Under the pieces are notes generated by a model. That model saw only the letters and a list, made by a program, of their open reading frames with translations. It did no database searches and was not told the origin of the DNA. Of a stretch of DNA of 7,726 nt, positions 1 to 5,672 are shown piece after piece; positions within the stretch are counted from its first letter, which is position 1, and the number at the start of each line of letters is the position of its first letter. The stretch comes from Oscillospiraceae bacterium (lineage in GTDB: Bacteria; Bacillota; Clostridia; Saccharofermentanales; Saccharofermentanaceae): the NCBI GenBank assembly GCA_902767145.1, contig CACXGG010000204.1:1-7726 (forward strand). The letters run 5' to 3'. Both the position numbers and the translations under genes were made by a program.

Positions 1-1311
1 AACTGCGACAAGAATGTACCCGGACTTCTCATGGCTGCGGCAAGGCTCAACATACCCACCGTCTTTGTAAGCGGCGGTCCCATGCTCGCAGGAAGGGTCG
101 AAGGCAAGAAGAGATCCCTCTCTGCCATGTTCGAGGCAACAGGCGCCTATGCTGCAGGAAAGATCGACGACAAGAAGCTCGCTGAATTCGAGGAGAAGGT
201 ATGCGCCACCTGCGGATCCTGCTCAGGTATGTATACGGCCAATTCCATGAACTGCCTCACCGAGGTATTCGGTATGGGCCTTAAGGGCAACGGTACCATC
301 CCTGCTGTATATTCCGCAAGGATCGAGCTGGCAAAGCATGCCGGTATGCAGGTAATGGAGTGCGTAAGAAAGAATATAAGGCCCAGGGATATCCTGACAG
401 CTGAGGCTTTCGAAAATGCCATCGCTGCAGACATGGCCATCGGCTGTTCCACCAACTCCATGCTCCATATCCCTGCCATCGCAAATGAGTGCGATATAAA
501 GATAGATCTTTCCCATGTAAATGAGATCTCCGAGAGGACTCCCAACATCTGTCATCTCGCTCCTGCAGGCCCCACATATATGGAGGACCTCTATGAGGCC
601 GGCGGCATCTACGGCGTGCTTAAGACACTCCTGGACGGAGGCCTCATAAATGGTGATGTAATGACAGTTACAGGTAAGACCATGAAGGAGAACCTGGAGG
701 ATGTCCAGGTATTCGACAGGGATGTCATAAGATCCCTGGATAACCCCTTCACAAAGACCGGCGGACTTGCCATCCTCAAGGGTAATCTGGCTCCTGACGG
801 ATGTGTCGTAAAGAGGTCCGCAGTTGCACCCGAGATGCTGGTGCACGAAGGTCCCGCAAGATGCTTCAACTCCGAGGAGGATGCAATCGCATTTATCTAT
901 TCTGGTAAGGTACAGAAGGGCGATGTCATCGTCATCAGATACGAAGGTCCTGCAGGCGGTCCCGGTATGAGAGAGATGCTCTCTCCCACATCTGCCATCG
1001 CAGGTGCAGGCCTGGACAAGGATGTTGCACTCATCACTGACGGAAGATTCTCCGGTGCCACAAGAGGTGCATCCATAGGCCACGTCAGCCCTGAGGCTGT
1101 AAGCGGCGGTACCATCGCATATGTTAAGGACGGAGACATCATCTCCATCAACATCCCTGAATATAAGATCGAGCTCAAGATCTCCGACGGGGAGCTCGAA
1201 GAGAGAAAGAAGACAATGGAGCTTCCTCCCAGGAAGGAGCTCAAGGTCTGCATCAAGCGTTATGCCGCTTCGGTATCTTCAGCCGATAAGGGAGCCATCA
1301 TAAATGTCTGA
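1..1311 (+). CDS. ilvD: Dihydroxy-acid dehydratase, 5' end outside window
   Basis: IlvD dehydrates 2,3-dihydroxy-isovalerate and 2,3-dihydroxy-3-methylvalerate to the 2-keto acids that precede valine and isoleucine. It is a cytoplasmic Fe-S enzyme. The reading frame is open from base 1 (NCDKNVPG...), so the first ATG in the window, at 31, is internal. The 436 codons present compare with about 550 in the family, so roughly 115-120 N-terminal residues lie upstream. Seen here: a CDK cysteine at codon 2, the [17 protein letters not shown] motif at codons 68-84 with the expected cluster cysteine at codon 74, GCSTNS further on, and the C-terminal [20 protein letters not shown] block from codon 347, which carries the conserved active-site serine. 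The frame is intact with no missing motif. The stop overlaps the start of the next gene, implying a shared transcript. The promoter is not in view. Confidence 0.97.
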   Translation, partial: NCDKNVPGLLMAAARLNIPTVFVSGGPMLAGRVEGKKRSLSAMFEATGAYAAGKIDDKKLAEFEEKVCATCGSCSGMYTANSMNCLTEVFGMGLKGNGTIPAVYSARIELAKHAGMQVMECVRKNIRPRDILTAEAFENAIAADMAIGCSTNSMLHIPAIANECDIKIDLSHVNEISERTPNICHLAPAGPTYMEDLYEAGGIYGVLKTLLDGGLINGDVMTVTGKTMKENLEDVQVFDRDVIRSLDNPFTKTGGLAILKGNLAPDGCVVKRSAVAPEMLVHEGPARCFNSEEDAIAFIYSGKVQKGDVIVIRYEGPAGGPGMREMLSPTSAIAGAGLDKDVALITDGRFSGATRGASIGHVSPEAVSGGTIAYVKDGDIISINIPEYKIELKISDGELEERKKTMELPPRKELKVCIKRYAASVSSADKGAIINV

Positions 1312-2506
1312 TCTTCTGAGACAGATAGATTCCATAGCACTCTTCAGAGGGGTCCGTTATGCGGAGCCCCTTAAGAGCCTCTGCGTCTTTCTTAAGATGA
1401 GGGAGGGCGGTCATCCCATCGAGGAACTCATCGCCAGCTATTCGGACTTTGTCTCGGTGCTCTATTCCCTGAGGCCTGATGCCGATCTGTCGGCTGCCAT
1501 CTGGGACGCTCTCATCGACGACATGAATCCCTACCTGAAACACAGGATCGATTCCATCGTTGATCCCGAGAATACCACCAAGATGAGCACCCTCATAAAC
1601 CTCACGGCAGAGAGGGAGCTGGATCTTCTCACCCAGATCGGTAAGTACTCTTCCTACGACTTCAAGGAGGAGATGTACTACGACGGATATCTCCCTGATT
1701 TCAGATCTTCTGCCATCGACATAAAGGACAGATACATGAAGGTCATCGAGGAACTGGATAAGAAGGGCTACGGCATCTATTCCAGATACAGGATGTTCAA
1801 GATCGACAGGTGCACCATCGTCCCGGTCAAGCACCCGGATCCCATCAGCGTCGAGGACCTTTTCTGCTACGACAGACAGAGAAATACTGTAATAGATAAT
1901 ATAAAGGCCTTCCTTTCCGGAAAGCCTGCTGCAGACTGCCTTCTCTACGGAGTTGCAGGAACAGGTAAATCCTCCACCGTAAAAGCCGCATCCAGGATGT
2001 TCTTCGACCAGGGCTTAAGGCTGGTGGAGCTCCCCAAGGCTGAGATCGGAAATCTTTCCGAGGTCATCGAGATGCTCTCCCGTATCCCCATGAAGTTCAT
2101 CCTCTTCATCGACGATATCTCCTTTGAGAGCAACGACGAGAGGATCGGCGCGCTTAAGTCGGTACTGGAAGGTGCCGCCTCCGGAGGCAGGAAGAATATC
2201 CTCATCCACGCCACATCTAACAGGCGCCACATGATCAAGGAATCCTTCGCAGACAGGGCAGACGAGATCCACACCTCCGACACCATCTCCGAGCAGATGT
2301 CACTTTCCGAGAGGTTTGGTCTTCGTGTTCTTTATGAGAAACCTAACAAGCAGGAGTTCCTCACCATCGTCAAAAAGCTTATGGAAAAGCGCGGCATAAA
2401 GATGGAGGATAAAGACATCGAAGAAGGCGCCGAGAGATTTGCCCTGAGAGGTGGCGGAAGATCCGCAAGACTTGCCCGCCAGTATGTGGATTCCCTGGAC
2501 AGATAA
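1304..2506 (+). CDS. DUF815-type AAA+ ATP-binding protein
   Basis: A 400-residue cytoplasmic P-loop ATPase. The N-terminal 180 or so residues are helical with no motif I recognise. The ATPase core follows: Walker [10 protein letters not shown] at residues 216-224, Walker B FILFIDD at 265-271, and a sensor-1-like [10 protein letters not shown] segment with its conserved Asn. A basic, Gly-rich [12 protein letters not shown] segment lies near the C terminus. This order and the SNRRH signature fit the DUF815 family, which is common in Clostridia and other bacteria; its cellular role is not established. The ATG at 1304 has an AAGGGAG-like ribosome site about 10 bases upstream and overlaps the ilvD stop by 8 bases (ATGTCTGA), so translation is probably coupled to ilvD. 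I see no hairpin terminator directly after it, only two A-rich near-copies of AAAAATCCGAAAAA at 2511-2525 and 2530-2544. The family call is strong; no function is implied. Confidence 0.9.
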   Translation: MSDLLRQIDSIALFRGVRYAEPLKSLCVFLKMREGGHPIEELIASYSDFVSVLYSLRPDADLSAAIWDALIDDMNPYLKHRIDSIVDPENTTKMSTLINLTAERELDLLTQIGKYSSYDFKEEMYYDGYLPDFRSSAIDIKDRYMKVIEELDKKGYGIYSRYRMFKIDRCTIVPVKHPDPISVEDLFCYDRQRNTVIDNIKAFLSGKPAADCLLYGVAGTGKSSTVKAASRMFFDQGLRLVELPKAEIGNLSEVIEMLSRIPMKFILFIDDISFESNDERIGALKSVLEGAASGGRKNILIHATSNRRHMIKESFADRADEIHTSDTISEQMSLSERFGLRVLYEKPNKQEFLTIVKKLMEKRGIKMEDKDIEEGAERFALRGGGRSARLARQYVDSLDR

Positions 2507-2553
2507 AGAGAAAAATCCGAAAAAACACCAAAAATCCCGAAAAAGTTGCAACT

Positions 2554-2615
2554 TTGACACAACTACCACAGTTTCTTGTGACAACTCTTTTTTATACTCG
2601 TGAGTATAAGGGAGG
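2554..2615 (+). promoter_or_regulatory. Promoter and palindromic operator candidate for the small lipoprotein gene
   Basis: A TATACT -10 box (2593-2598) lies inside a perfect inverted repeat, TTATACTC-GT-GAGTATAA, at 2592-2609. A start near 2604 would fall in its second arm, the classic position for a repressor site; the same palindrome could fold in the mRNA just before the ribosome site AGGGAGG (2609-2615). No good -35 box sits 16-18 bases upstream. Two similar 11-mers, TTGACACAACT (2554-2564) and TTGTGACAACT (2576-2586), are exactly 22 bases apart, about two helical turns, and might be activator half-sites. The boxes are seen; their use is inferred. Confidence 0.5.
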
Positions 2616-2624
2616 TAAACGACC

Positions 2625-2849
2625 ATGAGAACACTTAAGAAGATATTAGCGATTCCGGTGATTTCGGTCCTTACGATCATGTGCATCTTTTCATCAGGAT
2701 GCCATGTTAAAGAAGATGCTGACGAGATAGATACAACACCCACCACCATCAAGGTAGTGTGCGAGCCATCAGACACATTAGAACAGCAGGATGCATCCAA
2801 GACCCACTGCACACAGAAGAGTGAGTCCAAGGTCATCTTCATCATCTGA
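2625..2849 (+). CDS. Small putative lipoprotein, 74 aa, unknown function
   Basis: I do not recognise this protein. It opens with a short basic stretch (MRTLKK), then a hydrophobic helix at about residues 7-23, then SSGC with Cys26 as the likely lipidated residue. The -3 position is Ser rather than the usual Leu, so the lipobox is imperfect and cleavage by ordinary signal peptidase is an alternative. The mature part would be only 49 residues, acidic and Thr-rich, with two more cysteines (46 and 62) that could form a disulfide outside the cell, and a hydrophobic VIFII end. The ATG at 2625 has a strong AGGGAGG site nine bases upstream. The gene stands alone between its own promoter candidate and a clear terminator, which supports it being expressed. 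It is A/T-richer than the flanking genes. Confidence 0.65.
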   Translation: MRTLKKILAIPVISVLTIMCIFSSGCHVKEDADEIDTTPTTIKVVCEPSDTLEQQDASKTHCTQKSESKVIFII

Positions 2850-2875
2850 CATAATACTAAAAAGAAACTTGGAGA

Positions 2876-2922
2876 GCTGTCTGAGCGGTGGTGCCTGATC
2901 CACCGCCGGGCAGCATTTTTTT
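2876..2922 (+). terminator. Intrinsic terminator after the lipoprotein gene
   Basis: The core stem is GCGGTGG (2885-2891) with CCACCGC (2900-2906) around an 8-base loop. It is extended outward by about eight pairs, two of them G-U, between GCTGTCTG at 2876 and CGGGCAGC ending at 2914, with one bulged A. Seven T's follow at 2916-2922. This is a strong factor-independent terminator that ends the transcript of the 74-residue protein. Confidence 0.88.
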
Positions 2923-2927
2923 GCTTA

Positions 2928-3183
2928 AAAATGGCATAAAGCGTGGCATGTCTATGCCACGGGTTGGGGCAGATCGCTGCCGATCCGGCATAAAATGGCA
3001 TAAAGCGTGGCATACCTATGCCACGAACTGGGGCACAAAAACGCCTATCTGGCCGAAAATGGCATAAAAGGTGGCATACCTATGCCACGAACTAGGACAA
3101 AAAGGTGCCTATCCGGCCGAAAATGGCATAACCAGTGTCCAGTATATGCCACTGTCTTGACCACAAATGATCGGTGGAGATGT
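2928..3183 (+). repeat. 64-bp tandem repeat array, three copies plus one decayed copy
   Basis: Units begin AAAATGGCATAA at 2928, 2992, 3056 and 3120, a period of exactly 64 bases. Copies 2 and 3 match at 55 of 64 positions; copies 1 and 2 at about 49. The fourth keeps only its start and a rough version of the palindrome. Each intact unit carries a near-perfect inverted repeat. In copy 2 it is CGTGGCATA-CC-TATGCCACG (3006-3025), with equivalents at 2942-2961 and 3071-3088. A further TGGCAT lies 12 bases before each left arm, so TGGCAT/ATGCCA boxes recur in both directions. The second half of the unit is more variable; copy 1 adds GGCAG-ATCG-CTGCC. No reading frame here has a ribosome site. It could be a protein-binding array, repeated RNA hairpins, or REP-like mobile repeats. 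Only the repeat structure is certain. Confidence 0.92.
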
Positions 3184-3232
3184 GTCCCCATGTGCCAAAA
3201 CGTGCCAGTTGGAGATACGTCCCCCTGTGTCA
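3175..3232 (+). repeat. Pair of 23-bp direct repeats (TGGAGA..GTCCCC..TGTG.CA)
   Basis: Copies at 3175-3197 and 3210-3232 match at 19 of 23 positions and are separated by a 12-base spacer (AAACGTGCCAGT). On the minus strand each reads as a TGNCACANGGGGAC...TCTCCA element. This resembles short GGGGAC-type intergenic elements that I recall from many Clostridia, some of them near REP-associated transposases; that link is from memory and not shown here, as no transposase is in the window. The second copy ends 7 bases before the extended -10 of nnrE, so it may also affect that promoter. Confidence 0.7.
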
Positions 3233-3238
3233 CCCCTG

Positions 3239-3247
3239 TGCTATAAT
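3239..3247 (+). promoter_or_regulatory. Extended -10 promoter of nnrE
   Basis: TGCTATAAT is a perfect TATAAT box (3242-3247) preceded by the TG of an extended -10. There is no recognisable -35 box at the right distance, which extended -10 promoters tolerate. Transcription would begin 6-8 bases downstream, at about 3254, which is the A of the nnrE start codon. Confidence 0.7.
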
Positions 3248-3253
3248 TCACAT

Positions 3254-3979
3254 ATGGAAAATGTGATCTCGGTTGAAAATATGAGAAAGAGCGATGAGCA
3301 CACCATCGCCACCTCCGTTCCCTCCCTGGAACTTATGAGGAGGGCGGCTGAGGGCATCCGCTCCAGCCACGATTTCGGAGGATCCACTCTCATCGTGGTG
3401 GGATCCGGCAACAACGGCGGCGACGGTTTCGCCCTGGCGGAGATCCTCCTCTCTGAAGGGAAAGATGTGACCGTCTTAAGCGTCACCGACCACTATTCAA
3501 AAGATTCAGCTTACTATATGGAAAGATGCAAAGACCGCGGCCTTCAGCTCCTTCAGTTTGAACCCGGAAAGGATATGATGAAGGGCTTTGACACCATCGT
3601 TGACTGTCTTCTGGGAACAGGATTTAAAGGTGAGGTAAGAGGCATTTACAGAGCTGCCATCGAGGAGATCAATGCAGCAGGAAGCTTCGTCATCAGTGCC
3701 GACATAAACAGCGGCATGAACGGTGATACAGGTGAAGCCTTCCAGGCCGTTAAGTCTGATATCACCGTGACCATCGGATGCCACAAGACCGGCATCCTCC
3801 TGGCACGAAACGGGGAATATATCAACAAGGTCATCTGCGCTTACATCGGTATCGAACCCGTATATGGAGAGAACTACCTTCTGACTCCTGATGAATGGAA
3901 GAAGAAGGGATTCCATGAAGATAAGGATCAGATAACAGAAAACGGGATCATCTATTTCAGAGGTGAAGATATTGGATAA
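3254..3979 (+). CDS. nnrE: NAD(P)H-hydrate epimerase, YjeF N-terminal domain only
   Basis: The enzyme interconverts the R and S forms of damaged, hydrated NADH and NADPH so that a partner dehydratase can restore them. This is cytoplasmic metabolite repair. Seen in 241 residues: the N-terminal helix ENMRKSDEHTI...PSLELMRRAAEG, the nucleotide-site motif GSGNNGGDG at 50-58, DCLLGTG at 117-123, and DINSGMNGDTG from 150, where families usually have DxPSG. The Pro-to-Asn change is mild but notable. Many bacterial homologues are fused to the ADP/ATP-dependent dehydratase; that domain is absent here and no separate copy is in the window. The frame extends up to 3167, but that part crosses repeats and the promoter. 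ATG 3254 gives the family N terminus. It has no ribosome site and sits at the predicted transcription start, so leaderless translation is likely. Confidence 0.9.
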   Translation: MENVISVENMRKSDEHTIATSVPSLELMRRAAEGIRSSHDFGGSTLIVVGSGNNGGDGFALAEILLSEGKDVTVLSVTDHYSKDSAYYMERCKDRGLQLLQFEPGKDMMKGFDTIVDCLLGTGFKGEVRGIYRAAIEEINAAGSFVISADINSGMNGDTGEAFQAVKSDITVTIGCHKTGILLARNGEYINKVICAYIGIEPVYGENYLLTPDEWKKKGFHEDKDQITENGIIYFRGEDIG

Positions 3980-4856
3980 GAAGAGCATCAGGGGAATGAT
4001 ACTCATCCTTCTTGCCGGCATCCTCTGGGGCTGCATGGGCCTTTTCGTGCGCCCTCTGGACAGTAAGGGGCTGAGCTCCCTTGATCTGGTGGCAGTGAGA
4101 TCCCTTCTGACTGCAGTCTTTATGGGTATATTTATCCTCATAAAGTCGAAGAAGCTTTTTAAGATAAAGCTCAGGGATCTGTGGTGCTTCCTTGGTACAG
4201 GTATACTCAGTATCGTATTTTTCAATATATGCTATTTTTACGAGATCACCATCACATCCCTTTCGGTGGCGGCAATACTTCTATACACGTCACCGGCATT
4301 TGTAATGGTGATATCCGCGGTGCTCTTTAAAGAGAAGCTCACCATAAGAAAGATCATCGCCCTCATCATACTATTCACAGGCCTTATATTTGTCACGGGA
4401 GTCCTGGGAGGCGGATCTGATCTGACTACAGCTGCGATATTCATCGGACTTGGCGCGGGCCTCGGATATGCCCTTTATTCCATCTTCGGAAGATACTGCC
4501 TTGAGCGGGGATATGATACATATACCATAAGCTTTTATACATTCCTTTTTGCTTCCGTGGCTACAATACCTTTTTCGCATATAGGGAAGATCGCTGAAGT
4601 GTCTTTTTCGTCAGTGCCGTCCTTCGGGTTCACGATACTTTTCGTACTGGTGACCACCCTGATCCCGTACCTTGTATATACTGCGGGCCTTAAACATGTG
4701 GAGAACTCAAGGGCAGCTATCATCGCATCCATCGAGCCCGTGGTAGCTACCCTCAACGGTATACTCTGGTTCGGCGAAAAGATCACCCTCCCGGTATTCA
4801 TCGGCATAGTCCTGGTACTCACGGGAATAGTCATCAGCAATAAAAAGAATAGCTAA
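3972..4856 (+). CDS. EamA/DMT-family transporter
   Basis: An inner-membrane protein of the drug/metabolite transporter superfamily. These usually export amino acids, metabolites or drugs; the substrate here cannot be told. It has two EamA repeats of five predicted helices each, ten in all. The repeat-end signatures are clear: LLYTSPAFVMVISAVLFKEKLT at about 103-124 in the first and ASIEPVVATLNGILWFGEKIT in the second. About 294 residues is normal for the family. Start choice: TTG at 3972 has AGAGGTGA (3959-3966) five bases before it. GTG at 3963 is in frame and adds three residues, but has no ribosome site. I prefer TTG. Either start overlaps the end of nnrE (8 or 17 bases), so the two are co-transcribed and probably coupled. 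No functional tie to the epimerase is known to me. Confidence 0.9.
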   Translation: MDKKSIRGMILILLAGILWGCMGLFVRPLDSKGLSSLDLVAVRSLLTAVFMGIFILIKSKKLFKIKLRDLWCFLGTGILSIVFFNICYFYEITITSLSVAAILLYTSPAFVMVISAVLFKEKLTIRKIIALIILFTGLIFVTGVLGGGSDLTTAAIFIGLGAGLGYALYSIFGRYCLERGYDTYTISFYTFLFASVATIPFSHIGKIAEVSFSSVPSFGFTILFVLVTTLIPYLVYTAGLKHVENSRAAIIASIEPVVATLNGILWFGEKITLPVFIGIVLVLTGIVISNKKNS

Positions 4857-4943
4857 AGTTTTTTAAAGGCTTATTCATCATTACGTAACACATTCATCCG
4901 GAGGAGATGATAGAATCTAATCATACAAGAAAGCACGAGAGGA

Positions 4944-5001
4944 GGTGATTCCAATGGGACATGCAGAGGGGACAAATAGTCTTCATTGGAATTGCCTTTT
5001 T
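4944..5001 (+). promoter_or_regulatory. Hairpin that hides a ribosome site and start codon, with U-run
   Basis: GGTGATTCCAATG (4944-4956) can pair with CATTGGAATTGCC (4984-4996) over 13 consecutive pairs, 11 Watson-Crick and two G-U. The 27-base loop can add a GAC/GTC helix. The 5' arm holds the last bases of an unusually long ribosome-site match (GAGGAGGTGATTCC) and a start ATG. Five T's follow the 3' arm (4997-5001). It can be read as an intrinsic terminator for the nnrE-EamA transcript, as a translation-blocking fold, or as a switch between the two. The pairing is seen; the role is inferred. Confidence 0.6.
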
Positions 5002-5013
5002 CCTGCTTTTTGA
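4954..5013 (+). CDS. Possible 19-residue small ORF
   Basis: The frame reads MGHAEGTNSLHWNCLFPAF. It is preceded by GAGGAGGTGATTCC (4939-4952), close to a full match to the 3' end of 16S rRNA and stronger than the site of any other gene here. I do not recognise the peptide. It is too short for a membrane span and has an aromatic C-terminal half with one Trp and one Cys. Its start codon is paired inside the hairpin described above, and the 3' arm of that hairpin lies in its codons 11-15. A ribosome initiating here would therefore melt the stem. A leader peptide, a regulatory RNA with a decoy ribosome site, or chance are all open. A weak TAGAAT box at 4911-4916 could give it its own short transcript ending at the terminator at 5092. 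Confidence 0.35.
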   Translation: MGHAEGTNSLHWNCLFPAF

Positions 5014-5063
5014 TTATTGGGTTTTATTTCTTTTTTAAGGAAAAAGCAAACACAGATACTCCG

Positions 5064-5092
5064 GCGGCTGCTTTATGAGCGGCCGCTTTTTT
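5064..5092 (+). terminator. Intrinsic terminator upstream of the 61-aa gene
   Basis: GCGGCTGCT (5064-5072) pairs with AGCGGCCGC (5078-5086) over nine pairs, one of them U-G, around the loop TTATG. Six T's follow at 5087-5092. This is a compact, GC-rich, convincing terminator. The T-run runs straight into the next promoter. The stretch between the hairpin at 4944-5001 and this stem is T-rich, with only a weak CTTTTT/AAAAAG hairpin. Confidence 0.9.
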
Positions 5093-5100
5093 GGTATAAT
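5092..5100 (+). promoter_or_regulatory. Extended -10 promoter of the 61-aa gene
   Basis: TGGTATAAT is a perfect TATAAT box (5095-5100) with the TG of an extended -10. The -35 region would fall in the terminator loop and is poor. A transcription start near 5107 gives a leader of about 25 bases that includes the ribosome site TAGGAGGT. Confidence 0.7.
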
Positions 5101-5131
5101 GGACTCATCTTATTTGTAGGAGGTATTTACT

Positions 5132-5317
5132 ATGGATCTCGATATCAACAAGATCAAGGATATGGCAGAGGATGCAGTGGACAAGGTATCCAAGGACCAG
5201 AGCACAAAGGCAGCAGTCGACAAGGCGATCGGCGAAGTTGAGAAGAAAGTAAAGGTAGATCTTCCTGACGTTGACTCCATCGCTAAGACCCTGGGTTCCG
5301 ACAAAAAACATTCTTGA
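5132..5317 (+). CDS. Small charged helical protein, 61 aa, unknown function
   Basis: I do not recognise a named family with certainty. The protein is very rich in Asp, Glu, Lys, Ala and Val and has no Cys, Trp, Tyr or Phe. Residues 1-40 (DINKIKDMAEDAVDKV... and on) should form a long amphipathic helix or coiled coil, followed by a KVDLPDVDSIAKTLGS segment. There is no signal peptide or membrane span, so it is cytoplasmic. Its composition resembles short CsbD-like or Rv0909/MT0933-type antitoxin-like proteins, but there is no toxin gene beside it, and composition alone is weak evidence. AGGAGGT (5118-5124) seven bases before ATG 5132, plus its own promoter, argue that it is a real, well-expressed gene. 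It has no terminator of its own; read-through would meet the T-box terminator at 5643. Confidence 0.72.
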   Translation: MDLDINKIKDMAEDAVDKVSKDQSTKAAVDKAIGEVEKKVKVDLPDVDSIAKTLGSDKKHS

Positions 5318-5340
5318 CAAACAAGTCCGTAAAGTATATT
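5314..5340 (+). promoter_or_regulatory. Promoter of the trp leader
   Basis: A perfect TTGACA -35 (5314-5319) overlaps the stop codon of the 61-residue gene. TATATT (5335-5340) is the best -10, five of six matches, but the 15-base spacer is short; TATTGT with a 17-base spacer is the alternative. Transcription would start at about 5347-5350, just before the T-box. Confidence 0.6.
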
Positions 5341-5349
5341 GTTGCTTTA

Positions 5350-5643
5350 ATTGAATAAACACCAAACCGTTGATGCGGAGATAAAGGTGATCATGATCCC
5401 ACAGAGAGCCGGCGTTGCTGAGAGTCCGGTGGAAAACAAGTCATCAAATGGACCGCTGAGGGTGCAGTCAAAGGCTTCGGCCGAGTATTCTGTGACGCGA
5501 GGGCATGCGTTATTTGCCGGGGATATGATAGTATCTCGCTAAGTGCTTCCGAAGAGGGAACTCTTTAGAAGAATCAAGGTGGCACCACGGATTTTAAGAA
5601 GATTCGTCCTTGACAGAAAAACATTTCTGTCAGGGACTTTTTT
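5350..5643 (+). promoter_or_regulatory. Tryptophan T-box riboswitch in the trpE leader
   Basis: The leader reads tRNA charging: uncharged tRNA-Trp binds and stabilises an antiterminator, letting RNA polymerase enter trpE. Seen in order: Stem I with AGAGAGCC (5403-5410) and the distal GCTGAGAG loop (5417-5424); a TGG Trp specifier at 5449-5451 in CAAATGGACC; a GCGAG/CTCGC stem at 5497-5539; Stem III AAGAG-GGAA-CTCTT (5552-5565) with a GNRA loop; and the T-box AAGGTGGCACCACGG at 5576-5590. The antiterminator is TCAAGG (5574-5579) with CCTTGA (5608-5613), the TGGCACC bulge (5580-5586), then ACGGA (5587-5591) with TTCGT (5603-5607). The variable bulge base is C, matching the G discriminator base of tRNA-Trp. 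Specifier, bulge and downstream gene all agree on tryptophan. Confidence 0.93.
5606..5643 (+). terminator. T-box regulated terminator before trpE
   Basis: GTCCTTGACAGAAA (5606-5619) pairs with TTTCTGTCAGGGAC (5624-5637) over 14 pairs, one of them U-G, around AACA, followed by six T's (5638-5643). Its 5' arm shares bases 5606-5613 with the antiterminator, so the two folds exclude each other. This is the off state when tRNA-Trp is charged. Confidence 0.93.
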
Positions 5644-5672
5644 ATTGCCCTGACAAAGAAAGGAGCAGGAAG

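Noticed and set aside
223..1083. Long minus-strand open frames opposite ilvD (also 147-548)
   Set aside because: They are antisense shadows of a strongly conserved gene. No ribosome sites, no recognisable domains, and Cys/Gly/His-rich nonsense composition.
2300..3013. 237-codon minus-strand frame
   Set aside because: It crosses the end of the ATPase gene, the lipoprotein gene in reverse, a terminator and the repeat array, with no start signal. A chance frame.
2928..3183. CRISPR array
   Set aside because: The 64-base units are contiguous and similar along most of their length, with no unique spacers of constant size and no cas genes.
3007..3246. Open frame through the 64-bp repeats on + (and 3045-3251 on -)
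   Set aside because: The translation only mirrors the DNA repeat. There is no ribosome site, and it runs into the nnrE promoter.
3167..3253. Extended N terminus for nnrE starting at ATG 3167
   Set aside because: It would encode the direct repeats and the -10 box, has no ribosome site, and adds 29 residues not found in the family.
4907..4948. 13-codon ORF (MIESNHTRKHERR) after CCGGAGGAG
   Set aside because: The SD-like sequence is only two bases from the ATG, too close for normal initiation, and the frame is short enough to be chance. Its stop falling in the next ribosome site is suggestive but not enough.
5017..5241. 74-codon frame over the terminator and the start of the 61-aa gene
   Set aside because: It reads through a strong terminator and overlaps a better gene in another frame. 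No ribosome site.
5351..5542. 63-codon frame inside the T-box
   Set aside because: It begins with TTG without a ribosome site and lies wholly in structured leader RNA.
5610..5672. Upstream extension of trpE to 5610
   Set aside because: It would translate the T-box terminator. ATG 5673 has the correct ribosome site and spacing.
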